Of a stretch of DNA of 64,000 nt, positions 37,048-45,235 are shown in pieces. The notes beneath the pieces were generated by a model. It saw only the letters and a list, made by a program, of their open reading frames with translations, did no database searches and was not told where the DNA came from. The stretch is from an uncultured Desulfobacter sp. (GTDB lineage Bacteria; Desulfobacterota; Desulfobacteria; Desulfobacterales; Desulfobacteraceae), in contig NZ_OY761442.1 in assembly GCF_963664415.1 (NCBI RefSeq), positions 248,001-312,000 on the forward strand, in the 5' to 3' direction. The position numbers and the translations under genes were made by a program. Numbering within the stretch: position 1 is the first letter of the stretch; each line of letters starts with the position of its first letter.

Positions 37048-37841
37048 GCCTCAGCTCCGGTCAACTCTGAAATTTTGGCGCAAAAATCCCGGGTCCGTGA
37101 TCCGCTGTTTTCAGCCAGCAGCGCAGCAGGCTCGCCCTGTTCTGTAATTTGTCCGTTTTCCATGAAGACAAATTCATGGGCAAGACCAGCGGAAAAACTG
37201 ATCTGGTGGGTGGCCATAAGCATTGTCATCCCCGCCTTTGCCAGATCCCGGATCACCACCAGCACCTCGCTGATCAGTTCCGGGTCCAGAGCTGATGTGG
37301 GTTCATCCAGCAGCAACACTTCCGGATCCATGGCCAGAGCCCTTGCAATGGAGACCCGCTGTTTCTGCCCCCCCGACAACTGGGCCGGATACAGGTCCAG
37401 TTTATCGGCCAGCCCCACCCGGGCAAGTTCCTCACATGCCCGGTCATGGGCTTGGCTTTTGGATTGTTTTTTTACTTTTCTCAGTGCAATGGCAACATTC
37501 TGGCAGGCAGACAGATGATCGAACAGGTTAAATTCCTGAAAAATCATGCCCACTTTTTGGCGCAACCGGTACAGATCTGTTTTTTTTCTAAAATTCACTT
37601 GGGTCCCGTCTAAAAGCAGCCGGCCTTCTTCTGGGATATGCAAGAGGTTTAAGCACTGCAGCAAGGTAGATTTCCCGGAACCCGAAGGTCCAATGAGCAC
37701 CTTTAAATCTCCTTTGGCCAGGGTTAAATCCACATGGTTCAAAACGATGTTGCCGCCAAGTTCCTTAACAATCCCCCGGGCTTCCAGAACAATTGGTTCG
37801 GTACCATTGGGTTGTGTCATATCTATGCCTTTTTTAAACAT
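37044..37841 (-). CDS. Polar amino-acid ABC transporter ATPase
   Basis: 265 codons; the start is probably the Met at 37823 (MTQPNGTEPIVLE), the first Met overlapping the upstream permease stop. Walker A GPSGSGKST, Q-loop MIFQEFNLFDHLSA, signature LSGGQKQRVSIARAL and Walker B VLLLDEPTSALDPE are typical of GlnQ/HisP. Between the two permease genes, with overlaps at both ends, so tightly coupled. Confidence 0.9.
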   Translation of the reverse strand: MFKKGIDMTQPNGTEPIVLEARGIVKELGGNIVLNHVDLTLAKGDLKVLIGPSGSGKSTLLQCLNLLHIPEEGRLLLDGTQVNFRKKTDLYRLRQKVGMIFQEFNLFDHLSACQNVAIALRKVKKQSKSQAHDRACEELARVGLADKLDLYPAQLSGGQKQRVSIARALAMDPEVLLLDEPTSALDPELISEVLVVIRDLAKAGMTMLMATHQISFSAGLAHEFVFMENGQITEQGEPAALLAENSGSRTRDFCAKISELTGAEA

Positions 37842-38542
37842 TATTGGGTATATCCCTGGATTTGCACTTTCTGCTCCAGTCGTTTAAGACCCTTGACTCC
37901 GGCCCAGGTCAGTATGAAAAATATCAATCCGGCAAACAGGGTAAAGGGCAGGGGTTTATGAGTGATGGCAGCAACGGACCGGGTTCTGGACATCAGTTCT
38001 GCCACCCCGATCACATAGGCAAGGGCCGAATCTTTTAAAATAATGGAGTATTCATTGGACCAGGCCGGAATGGAAAATCGCAGGGCCTGGGGCAGTATAA
38101 TACTGGTTATGGCTGAAATGTCGCTCATGCCAAGGGAGCGTGCAGCCTTAAGCTGACCCTGGGGCAAGGAGAGGATTGCGCCTTTAAAAATCTGGGTCTG
38201 ATACGCACCGGTGGTCATGCCCAGAACCACTATCGCTGCAACAAAAGCATCGCCAAGGGGCAGAAAATCCAACGCCGGCACCTGATCAAGCCAGGATAGA
38301 AGTCCAAAGTAAAAGAGGTAGAACAGTACAAGAACTGGTACGCCCCTGAAAAACCAGACATACAGTGCCACACAGCCCCGGGCAAGAGGGTGGCCATACA
38401 CCCGGATTACGGAAAATGGGATGCCGATCAAAAGTCCTAATCCCATGGCCCCGATGATGAGAACCACCGTGACCCACAGTCCTGAAAATATATAGGGCAG
38501 AGAGTCGGTTATGGAAGTTAAAAAAATGAACATGTTATGCAT
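37841..38542 (-). CDS. Polar amino-acid ABC transporter permease (first)
   Basis: A 233-residue permease with the motif FRGVPVLVLFYLFYFGL and the docking loop QGQLKAARSLGMSDISAITSIILPQ of the HisMQ family. It lies 60 bp downstream of the substrate-binding-protein gene and overlaps the ATPase gene at its stop. With the second permease it forms the membrane channel. Confidence 0.88.
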   Translation of the reverse strand: MHNMFIFLTSITDSLPYIFSGLWVTVVLIIGAMGLGLLIGIPFSVIRVYGHPLARGCVALYVWFFRGVPVLVLFYLFYFGLLSWLDQVPALDFLPLGDAFVAAIVVLGMTTGAYQTQIFKGAILSLPQGQLKAARSLGMSDISAITSIILPQALRFSIPAWSNEYSIILKDSALAYVIGVAELMSRTRSVAAITHKPLPFTLFAGLIFFILTWAGVKGLKRLEQKVQIQGYTQ

Positions 38543-38602
38543 GGTAAATCCGGGGGTGGGAAACGGAACCGGGCAGAAGAACCCGGTTCACAATGTTGCA
38601 TT

Positions 38603-39355
38603 TTAATGGATATCGTATTTGTCTTTAAGCACCTGCCACTGGGGATCAGCCATCAGCTTTTTTAACCCCTGATTAAGCAGGTTCAAAAGTTTATCATCAC
38701 CCTTGCGTACGGCATATCCATATTCTTCAGTAGAGCCTTCAAAGGTACCTGCTGTTTTGTAAGTCTCGTCCTTATTGAGTTCGTTGGCAATGGATGAGTC
38801 CATGGAAGAGCCGTCAATACGGCCGATTTTGAGATCTTCCATACTCAGATCCGTTGAGTCATACTCCACGATTTTAAAGTTGTATTTTCCTGTGGCAAGC
38901 AAATCATTAAGGAGTTTTGTGCTGGTGGTACCTCTCTGAGTGCCGATTTTTTTGCCTGTGGTCAACAGGGTATTGAAATCATCTGGCTGGCCCTTCAAGA
39001 CCAAAAGCACCTGGCTGACTTCATAGTAGGGCAGGGTAAAGTTAACAATTTTTTTACGGGATTCTGTTGCACTCATGCCGGAAGCAATAAAATCTATTTT
39101 TTTTGCATTCAGGGCTGGGATAATGCCGTCCCAATCCATGGGCTGGTGTTTGACTTCAAAACCCATCTCATTGGCAATCCAGTTCGCACATTCTACGTCA
39201 AAGCCTGCAGGCTTGCCGGCCTTGTCCACATATCCAAAGGGCGGAAACCCAAAGTCAATGCCGTTAATGTAAACTTCTTTTGCACCGGCAGGTGTCAGGC
39301 TCAAGCATACCAATATCGATAGAACACTCATCAGTAACGCAATTTTTTTTATCAT
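38603..39355 (-). CDS. Amino-acid ABC transporter, periplasmic binding protein
   Basis: A 250-residue family-3 solute-binding protein with a signal peptide (MIKKIALLMSVLSILVCLSLTPAGA). The ligand-site signatures are FPPFGYVDKAGKPAGFDVE, DFIASGMSATESRKKIVNFT and IGTQRGTTSTKLL, giving the usual SAT...R amino-acid carboxylate grip. Ligand could be a polar amino acid or cystine. First gene of the operon and therefore nearest the promoter in 39356-39466. Confidence 0.9.
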   Translation of the reverse strand: MIKKIALLMSVLSILVCLSLTPAGAKEVYINGIDFGFPPFGYVDKAGKPAGFDVECANWIANEMGFEVKHQPMDWDGIIPALNAKKIDFIASGMSATESRKKIVNFTLPYYEVSQVLLVLKGQPDDFNTLLTTGKKIGTQRGTTSTKLLNDLLATGKYNFKIVEYDSTDLSMEDLKIGRIDGSSMDSSIANELNKDETYKTAGTFEGSTEEYGYAVRKGDDKLLNLLNQGLKKLMADPQWQVLKDKYDIH

Positions 39356-39466
39356 TTATCTATCCTTTCAATACAAGGGCTCAGGCTTATCCCTGAACCA
39401 GTTAATTTGAAGCTCAGTAGATTAACAGAACTTTAGCCCTGGTACAAGAATAATAATTACAAGCTG

Positions 39467-40354
39467 TTACCCCGCCATAATACCAATGGCAAAAAGTGTG
39501 CTGAACATCAGTGCAAGCTTTGCTGTATCTGCAAGTGCTACATTTAAAACTTCTCCATCTTGTTCAAAAATAATTTTAAATACGGGATAAGATTTCCAAA
39601 AGACGGCCAAGGGCAATAAAATGGCCCAAGACCAGTAGCCCGATGCAAACATTAGACAGGGTATCAAAAAAGAGAAAAAGATCAAAAATACGAACTCCAC
39701 TTTGGTACGCCAATGGCCTAATATGACGGCCAGGGTCTTTTTGCCTGCCCGGGCATCTGTTTCGATATCCCGCAGATTGTTGACTACGATAATGGCCGTG
39801 ACCATAAAACCTACGGGAACAGATGCGATAAAGACCATTGGTGTTACGCATCCGGCCATGAGGTAATAGGTGCCTGGTACTGCCACAGGTCCGAAAAAAA
39901 TAAATACAAACACTTCGCCAAGGCCGTTGGATGCAATGGGAAAGGGGCCGGCGCTGTAACAGATGACGCCAAGAAGGGAGGCGATCACAATGCACAGAAT
40001 CACAACCCCACCCTTGATAATAAGAACCGTGCCTAAACCCAAAGCCATCAGCATAGTCAATATGAATGCATTTCGAACGGTCCCAGGAGAAATCAGGCCG
40101 CTTTGGGTCACCCGCTTCGGGCCTTTACGGTCCGGAGTGTCAATGTTGTGCATAAAATCAAAATAATCATTTGCCAGATTTACGGATATTTGGATCAACA
40201 AAGCACCGGCCAAGGCTGCTGCAAACATCAATGCTGAAAATCTGTGGTCAGAAATAGTACACGCTGCGCCAACAACAACCGGGCAAGCAGCTGCCGGTAG
40301 GGTTTTAGGCCGGATGGCCAACCACCAGTGGTGTAGATTCATAATTCGTTTCAC
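39467..40354 (-). CDS. menA: 1,4-dihydroxy-2-naphthoate polyprenyltransferase
   Basis: 295 residues, UbiA superfamily with eight or nine membrane helices. It opens with WWLAIRPKTLPAAACPVVVG, the MenA signature, and has the first Asp-rich motif NDYFDFMHNIDTPDRKG (about 62-78) and the second DIETDARAGKKTLAV (about 190-205) that bind the prenyl diphosphate magnesium. It attaches the polyprenyl chain to DHNA in menaquinone synthesis, the usual quinone of sulfate reducers. No other men gene is in the window. Confidence 0.88.
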   Translation of the reverse strand: MKRIMNLHHWWLAIRPKTLPAAACPVVVGAACTISDHRFSALMFAAALAGALLIQISVNLANDYFDFMHNIDTPDRKGPKRVTQSGLISPGTVRNAFILTMLMALGLGTVLIIKGGVVILCIVIASLLGVICYSAGPFPIASNGLGEVFVFIFFGPVAVPGTYYLMAGCVTPMVFIASVPVGFMVTAIIVVNNLRDIETDARAGKKTLAVILGHWRTKVEFVFLIFFSFLIPCLMFASGYWSWAILLPLAVFWKSYPVFKIIFEQDGEVLNVALADTAKLALMFSTLFAIGIMAG

Positions 40355-40530
40355 CTGTTTTTTATCATCATCTAAATAAATTACAGCAAAGCAAATACGC
40401 TGGTTGCAGCCGATTTGTCAAGCCGGGGACCGAAATGTCCAATTTAATATTGAAATCACAAGAACTAAAGAACAAATTTGGTTATTGATTTTTTCATTCA
40501 GGGATGTTTAAGCTCCAATTAAATTAATTT
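40355..40530. other. Intergenic region
   Basis: 176 bp, AT-rich; nothing recognised except that the sequence before 40531 may be the decayed front of the cupin fragment. Confidence 0.3.
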
Positions 40531-40743
40531 TTGGCACATCCTGTGATCAATGCAGGCGTGTTGTTAAAAGGGACGCTAACCGTTGTCACCGAAAAGAAGG
40601 AAAAATTACAGCTTAACGCCGGAGATTCGATCATCGAAGTCGTTAATAAATGGCACTATGGGATAAATGAAAGCAGTGAATTTGCAGAAATTATCGTTTT
40701 TTATGCCGGTGTGCCCAATTCTCCGATTACAGTTAAAAAATAG
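40531..40743 (+). pseudogene. C-terminal fragment of a cupin protein
   Basis: A 70-codon frame starting at TTG without a ribosome-binding site. It reads like the back half of a small cupin barrel: GTLTVVTEKKEKLQLNAGDS then WHYGINESSEFAEIIVFYAG. The front of the barrel with the metal-binding HxH strand is missing, so I treat it as truncated. Its stop codon is the first three bases of a MITE-like repeat end. Confidence 0.5.
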
Positions 40744-40765
40744 TGTCTGAACGAAAACCTGATTT
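40741..40765 (+). repeat. MITE-like repeat, left-end remnant (copy 3)
   Basis: TAGTGTCTGAACGAAAACCT is identical to the left end of copy 2 for 20 bp; the interior and right end are not present. Confidence 0.55.
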
Positions 40766-40790
40766 TAGAATTTGTATATTGGGGCTGTTG

Positions 40791-41102
40791 ATGGCCAATC
40801 TGTTTGAAAATATTCCTGATAATCTGGCGGCTGAACATTTTACTGATTTAGTTAATCAAAAACACATTCGGATCGAACGTATTGTTTCTTTGGGCCATAC
40901 TTCTCCTGAATTCGGGTGGTATAACCAAGATGAGAATGAGTGGGTGATTGTATTAGAAGGTTCGGGTACAATTTTGTACGAAAACGGACTTGAATACACC
41001 TTAAATAAAGGGGATTATCTCGACATTCCGGCCTATACAAAACATAAGGTCACTCAAACAGACCCCAATAGCATAACCGTTTGGCTGGCTGTTTTTTATT
41101 AA
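40791..41102 (+). CDS. Cupin-domain protein
   Basis: A 103-residue single cupin barrel from the Met at 40791 (MANLFENIPDNLAAEHF). The frame is open further up to 40743, but that part lies within the repeat remnant. Cupin motif 1 is seen as WYNQDENEWVIVLEGSGTILY, with motif 2 as LNKGDYLDIPAYTKHKVTQ. Metal ligands are partly replaced (Asn/Gln/Glu), so catalytic activity is uncertain. Function unknown. Confidence 0.7.
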   Translation: MANLFENIPDNLAAEHFTDLVNQKHIRIERIVSLGHTSPEFGWYNQDENEWVIVLEGSGTILYENGLEYTLNKGDYLDIPAYTKHKVTQTDPNSITVWLAVFY

Positions 41103-41133
41103 AAATTCTGTGAATATGAGTTAGCGCGATTAA

Positions 41134-41161
41134 TTGACAAAATTAACAAATATGTTAATAT
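41134..41161 (+). promoter_or_regulatory. Promoter/operator of the toxin-antitoxin pair
   Basis: TTGACA at 41134-41139 and TAATAT at 41156-41161, spaced 16 bp. A perfect 7-bp inverted repeat (ATTAACA-N4-TGTTAAT, 41142-41159) lies between and over the -10, a fitting site for antitoxin autoregulation. The start site would fall about at the toxin ATG (41168), implying a leaderless mRNA. Confidence 0.55.
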
Positions 41162-41167
41162 ATTGTT

Positions 41168-41500
41168 ATGAAATGGGAAATTCGATATTATAACGAGAAG
41201 GTCAGAGCCGGGATTGATAAATGGCCGTTGGGAATAAGGGCATACTATGCAAGGATTACCGAAAGAATGGAAATTTACGGGCCAAATCTTGGTATGCCTT
41301 TCACTCGGTCAATGGGCCAGGGGCTTTTTGAAATCCGTGCACGAGGGAAATAAGGGATAGGCCGGGCGTTCTTTTGTGCTGTCGTTGAGAACGAAATTCT
41401 AATTTTGCACGAATTTATAAAAAAATCCCAGAAGACTCCAAAGAAGGATCTTGACATAGCCCGGCAAAGGCTCAAGGAGGTTAAAAATGACCAAACATAA
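41168..41500 (+). pseudogene. higB: HigB/RelE-like toxin with in-frame TAA
   Basis: The frame from ATG 41168 encodes a Gp49-like/HigB toxin: KWPLGIRAYYARITERMEIY and GQGLFEIRARGK, then TAA at codon 62 (41351-41353). The same frame continues for 48 more sense codons (GIGRAFFCAVVENEILILHE, then FIKKSQKTPKKDLDIARQRL) to TAA at 41498-41500, and this continuation is exactly the missing C-terminal half of the family (LFEIRAKG-EGIGRAFF is typical, so TAA stands where GAA is expected). The full length would be 110 residues, overlapping the antitoxin gene by 14 bp as in type II pairs. I infer a toxin inactivated by a single nonsense mutation. Confidence 0.75.
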
Positions 41501-41777
41501 AAAGATGATAGAAAAATGGAAAAAAGATCCTGCTTTCATGGCTGAATATGATGCCCTGGAAGATGAATTTGCATTGCTGGATGAATTGCTTAAAGCCAGG
41601 AAAAAAGCAGGGATGACACAAGAAGATGTAGCTAGGGCCATGAATACCAAAGCTCCCGCTGTTGCAAGAATTGAATCCGGTGGGGGAAGTCAGAAGCATT
41701 CACCTTCCATTGAAACATTGCGTAAGTATGCCAAAGCGGTTGGGTGTCGATTGAAAATTAATCTGGAACCTATTTAA
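41487..41777 (+). CDS. higA: HigA-like XRE antitoxin
   Basis: A 96-residue protein with a helix-turn-helix of the XRE type (about 34-90: LKARKKAGMTQEDVARAMNT, KAPAVARIESGGGSQKHSPS). The basic/acidic N-terminal 30 residues would wrap the toxin. AAGGAGGTT 12 bp upstream is a strong ribosome-binding site inside the toxin frame. Likely represses its own operon through the palindrome at 41142-41159. Remains intact although the toxin is broken. Confidence 0.82.
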   Translation: MTKHKKMIEKWKKDPAFMAEYDALEDEFALLDELLKARKKAGMTQEDVARAMNTKAPAVARIESGGGSQKHSPSIETLRKYAKAVGCRLKINLEPI

Positions 41778-41915
41778 TTTCAGTGCAGTCTATCACCTGG
41801 GATAGGCCAGACTTAATTACAAGGCCTCCGCCTATCTTTCACTGATGAACAAGGTGCCCTTTCCAAGTTAAAAATAATATTTGAATATACTGAATAAAAA
41901 TAGCAGGCCTTGATC

Positions 41916-42407
41916 ATGAAAAATTCATTTGGACCCGATTATGCCTCCCTGGAAGATACAGAGTTTGTTGCAAAGTACCAAGCCTCATGCTTTTGTGGAA
42001 CTATTCGATATGAGGTGAGTGCAGATCCAGTGGATGCCAAAATTTGTCATTGCACGACTTGCCAGAGGCTGCATGGTGCCCCTATGCAGTGGGCTGCGAT
42101 TTTTCACAAGCGCCATGTGAGATTCACAGCTGGTTTGGAGCATCTGGTTTTTTATAATAGTGAACAAAACCGGCCAGGACGTATCCTCCCCTGTAAAGTT
42201 CGCTGTAGCAAATGTGGCACCCCCATTGCCGATGAGGGGCGAAGGATGTGGCTCGCCTTCCCATCATTGTTTGATTTCGGACATCCCGCCAAGGTGCCGG
42301 AGTCATTCGAACCAACCTGCCATCTATTTTATGGGTCGAGGGTTGTCGAGCCTCACGATGATTTGCCTAAGTGGTCCGGGCACAAAAATTATTCCGAGTT
42401 GCTGTAA
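41916..42407 (+). CDS. GFA/CENP-V domain zinc protein
   Basis: About 163 residues from the ATG at 41916 (a TTG lies two codons earlier). The GFA fold motifs are complete: CFCGTIRYEV (about 29-38), CHCTTCQRLHGAP (about 52-64) and the distal CRCSKCG-like CSKCGTPIADEG, together binding two zinc ions. The family includes enzymes that adduct formaldehyde to glutathione, but most members have no proven activity. Single gene. Confidence 0.8.
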   Translation: MKNSFGPDYASLEDTEFVAKYQASCFCGTIRYEVSADPVDAKICHCTTCQRLHGAPMQWAAIFHKRHVRFTAGLEHLVFYNSEQNRPGRILPCKVRCSKCGTPIADEGRRMWLAFPSLFDFGHPAKVPESFEPTCHLFYGSRVVEPHDDLPKWSGHKNYSELL

Positions 42408-42560
42408 AACTGTTTTATCGATGAAACGGCAAAAAGGTTTGTGTCACTCGGTAGCGGCCGTCTTCAGTAGAGCCTTTTTGACTGGACCGGATTAGAACCG
42501 AAAGCACAAAAAAAGCCCTCAAGGAAAACCCAACTGAAAGATCAATAAAAAGGATATCGA
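42408..42560. other. Gap before intron A
   Basis: No gene. The junction between the chromosomal flank and the intron-like sequence lies in or just after this stretch. Confidence 0.3.
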
Positions 42561-43189
42561 ACAAGATGGGTTAAGCGTAGGCAGAGCATCCTGTAGGCCG
42601 CAGGGGAGACCGCGTTCCCTGAAGTGCTGGTACAGCTTCGAGAGAGCAACCCGCGGACGCCGAGGGTTTTAACGGTCGCCGAAGGCAATACAGAAGCATC
42701 CGTAATCGACGAGGATGTGAAGGTCCGCCGGAGTCAACAGGCCGTGGCATGCAGGAAGAGATACGCTGTAGAACTCGGGAAGCCCCGTTGTGCTCCTGGT
42801 ATGAATTATACAAAATTCAGGTGGGTCGTTGCAAAGCGGCTATATGCCATTGGGGTGTCTTATCAGGCATAGTACTCAGAGGTTGGGAAAGCCAGCCACA
42901 CACATCCTGAGTTGAAAAAAAGGACGGAAAACAGAAAATATGAATACCACATCAATTTTACACAGGCTCTTTCCGGAATGAAAAATCATATTGTGTTATT
43001 GTTGTGGCGTCCATATGAAAAAATCTGTGATATTGTAACAAAATCACAGGCTCTTATGCTTACATGTATAGAATCCATAAGACCAGGCAGAACATATGAA
43101 CGTAATTTCAATAAAAAGAATAAAAAATTCCATCTGGAATACAGGCAACCGGCTTGATACTTTGAGGTGTCTTAAGTCAACGGCATTGA

Positions 43190-43330
43190 GTGCGTTGGGC
43201 AACCTGTAAATATAAGAAACTCAGGGGACGTCAACAAAAGGCCACAAGATGGTTGACACAGATTGCTGAACGACAGCCGAATCTTTTTGTTCATTGGCGT
43301 GTCCTGTATAAAAAAAAACGGCTGAACGAT
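43190..43330 (+). pseudogene. C-terminal remnant of the intron A maturase
   Basis: The frame reads RWATCKYKKLRGRQQKATRW followed by LTQIAERQPNLFVHW, which matches the C-terminal end of group II intron-encoded proteins (W-x-RKYK-x-L...LFAHW). The preceding 280 bases (42910-43189) are AT-rich and carry no RT motif, so the rest of the roughly 1.2-kb ORF has been lost or replaced. Confidence 0.7.
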
Positions 43331-43332
43331 AG

Positions 43333-43365
43333 GAGCCGGATGAGTCGAGAGATTCACGTCCGGTT
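43333..43365 (+). ncRNA. Intron A domain V, first 33 of 34 nt
   Basis: Starts GAGCCGGATGAGTC, then a GAGA (GNRA) tetraloop, GATTCA, the 2-nt bulge CG and TCCGGTT. The AGC catalytic triad, the 6-bp upper stem and the bulge are all in register. The 34th base (C) is at 49753, after intron B. Confidence 0.8.
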
Positions 43366-43880
43366 GTGCGTCCAGCTAAGGCTGGCATGTTCAGCAGGAG
43401 TCAGTCCTGCCGGGGTAGAAGTCAGAGCCCCCGTAGCTTGAATGGCAGATAACAGGGAAACCGAATTATCTGAAGCCCATTGACAAAGCCATCTTTAAGG
43501 GTGGTGAGCGCGTTGCCGGGCCGTAACGAGAGTGAACGCCCAGGTGGCCCCGAAAGTGAGAAACCCCGGAGGTCGAACCCGCAACCGTAGGGTGAAGACA
43601 GCATGGGTAGTCGAAGTCTGACCGATACGACGCTCACTCCGGCGGGGTGGTAGCGACAGCACGGTAACAAGGACATGCCGAGCAACTGGAGAAACCCTCC
43701 TCGTCCCGGGAAGAAATTGTCGGAGCAAGGTAGATGCTATAACCGTAAACAGCGGGAAGTGTGTCGAAGACGAGAGGGTGGCGGATAGGTTCGTAGTAGC
43801 TGTGAATCGGAGTAACATCCGGGGAGCGAAGGAGCCTTGCTGTTAACAATTTTCCAACAACATAGGGAGGTAAGGACTTT

Positions 43881-44948
43881 ATGATAAAGAAGTCCATTAG
43901 GTTACAAGACCTGAGAAGGAAAATATATTTAAAAGCGAAGTCTGACAAGACATCGAGGTTCTGGGGACTGTACGTTCATGTTTGCAAGATGGAAACGCTT
44001 CATGAATCCTACCTCATGGCAAAACGAAATAACGGAGCGCCAGGGATTGACGGTGTAACGTTTAAAGCCGTCGAAGAGGGTGGAATTGAAGACTTCCTCA
44101 AACAGATCCGGACGGAATTGGTCTCCGGCACGTACAAACCATTACGGAACCGAAGGAAAGAAATTCCCAAAGGCAATGACAAAGTCAGAGTCCTCGGGAT
44201 TCCTTCTATAAAAGACCGAGTGGTTCAGGGAGCCCTCAAGTTGATCTTGAAAGTTGGTGGAAAGAAAGGTGTTCCACAAGGTGGAGTCATCTCGCCTTTG
44301 CTGAGCAATATCTATCTTAATGAGGTAGATAAAATGCTGGAGCGGGCAAAAGAAGTCACGCGTAACGGTAGATATACGTATATTGAATACTCACGTTTTG
44401 CCGATGACCTGGTGATTTTGGTTGATGGCTTTAGCAAGTGGAATTGGCTGGTTGATGCCGCCAATAAGAGACTCCTTGAGGAGTTGGAAAAGCTCGATGT
44501 ACAGCTTAATCGGGAGAAATCCAAACTGGTAGATCTTACCCGTGGTGAAACATTCAGTTTTCTCGGATTTGATTTTAGACGGGCTAAAACTCGTCGAGGC
44601 AAGTTGGGTGTACTTGTCACTCCAAGAATGAAAGCACGAACAGCTCTTCTCAGCAGACTTAAGGAGGTGTTCCGTCGTTTTCGTTCGCAACCGCTTGATA
44701 GGATAGTGGCTGAGATCAATCCGATTTTACGTGGATGGGTAAACTACTTTCGGATTGGAAATTCCAGTCAATGTTTTGGTTATGTAAAAGACTGGGTGGA
44801 AAGGAAAATTCGCAGGCACCTGATGCGTGCAAGGAAACGTAGTGGCTTCGGCTGGAACAGGTGGAGTAGAGCATGGCTTTATAAAACTTTCGGGTTATTT
44901 AATAACTATAAGGTTTATATGAAACACTCTCCCATAAAAGGGGAATAG
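43881..44948 (+). pseudogene. Group II intron B reverse transcriptase/maturase, core deleted
   Basis: 355 codons; intact members of this branch are about 420. The N-terminus (RRKIYLKAKSDKTSRFWGLY, NNGAPGIDGVTF) and RT1-2 are normal, RT5 is present as YSRFADDLVILVD (about 170-182), and the maturase X domain is complete (WVNYFRIGNSSQCFGYVKDW, RHLMRARKR). Between GALKLIL and KKGVPQGGVISP (residues about 119-131; junction near 44234-44260) some 65 residues are missing, including the RT3 block with the first catalytic Asp. The residues flanking the gap (LKLILE and LKLILK in relatives) suggest deletion by recombination between short repeats. Reverse transcription should be abolished; maturase function is uncertain. 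Confidence 0.8.
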
Positions 44949-45235
44949 TGTCCCGTTGGTTTTATGGCTTTTTGTTCCACAACACTTTCATTACCGTTAC
45001 AAATTGAAGGTATCAAATCAATAAAGCTATCTCTTTCAGATAACAATTCAAGCACAGAAGACAACTTTTTAAATCATCAGCGGCGGTCGGTTTATACTAT
45101 AAAAGTTTTATATACGTGGTACCTCTTCATGGAAGTCCAACAGTTCGTTGTGCAAAAAACCGACCAGTCATGTTATATTCGCGCTCTAAGGCTTCATTTC
45201 AACATCCGACTTTTTATTGCTGAATTAAAAATCTA
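44949..45235 (+). other. Intron B domain IV remainder
   Basis: 287 bp between the RT stop and the IS1595-type element; no recognisable ORF. AT-rich; probably unconstrained domain IV sequence. Confidence 0.35.

Noticed and set aside
42912..43157. 81-codon frame inside intron A
   Set aside because: No RT or maturase motif; AT-rich filler in the deleted ORF region.
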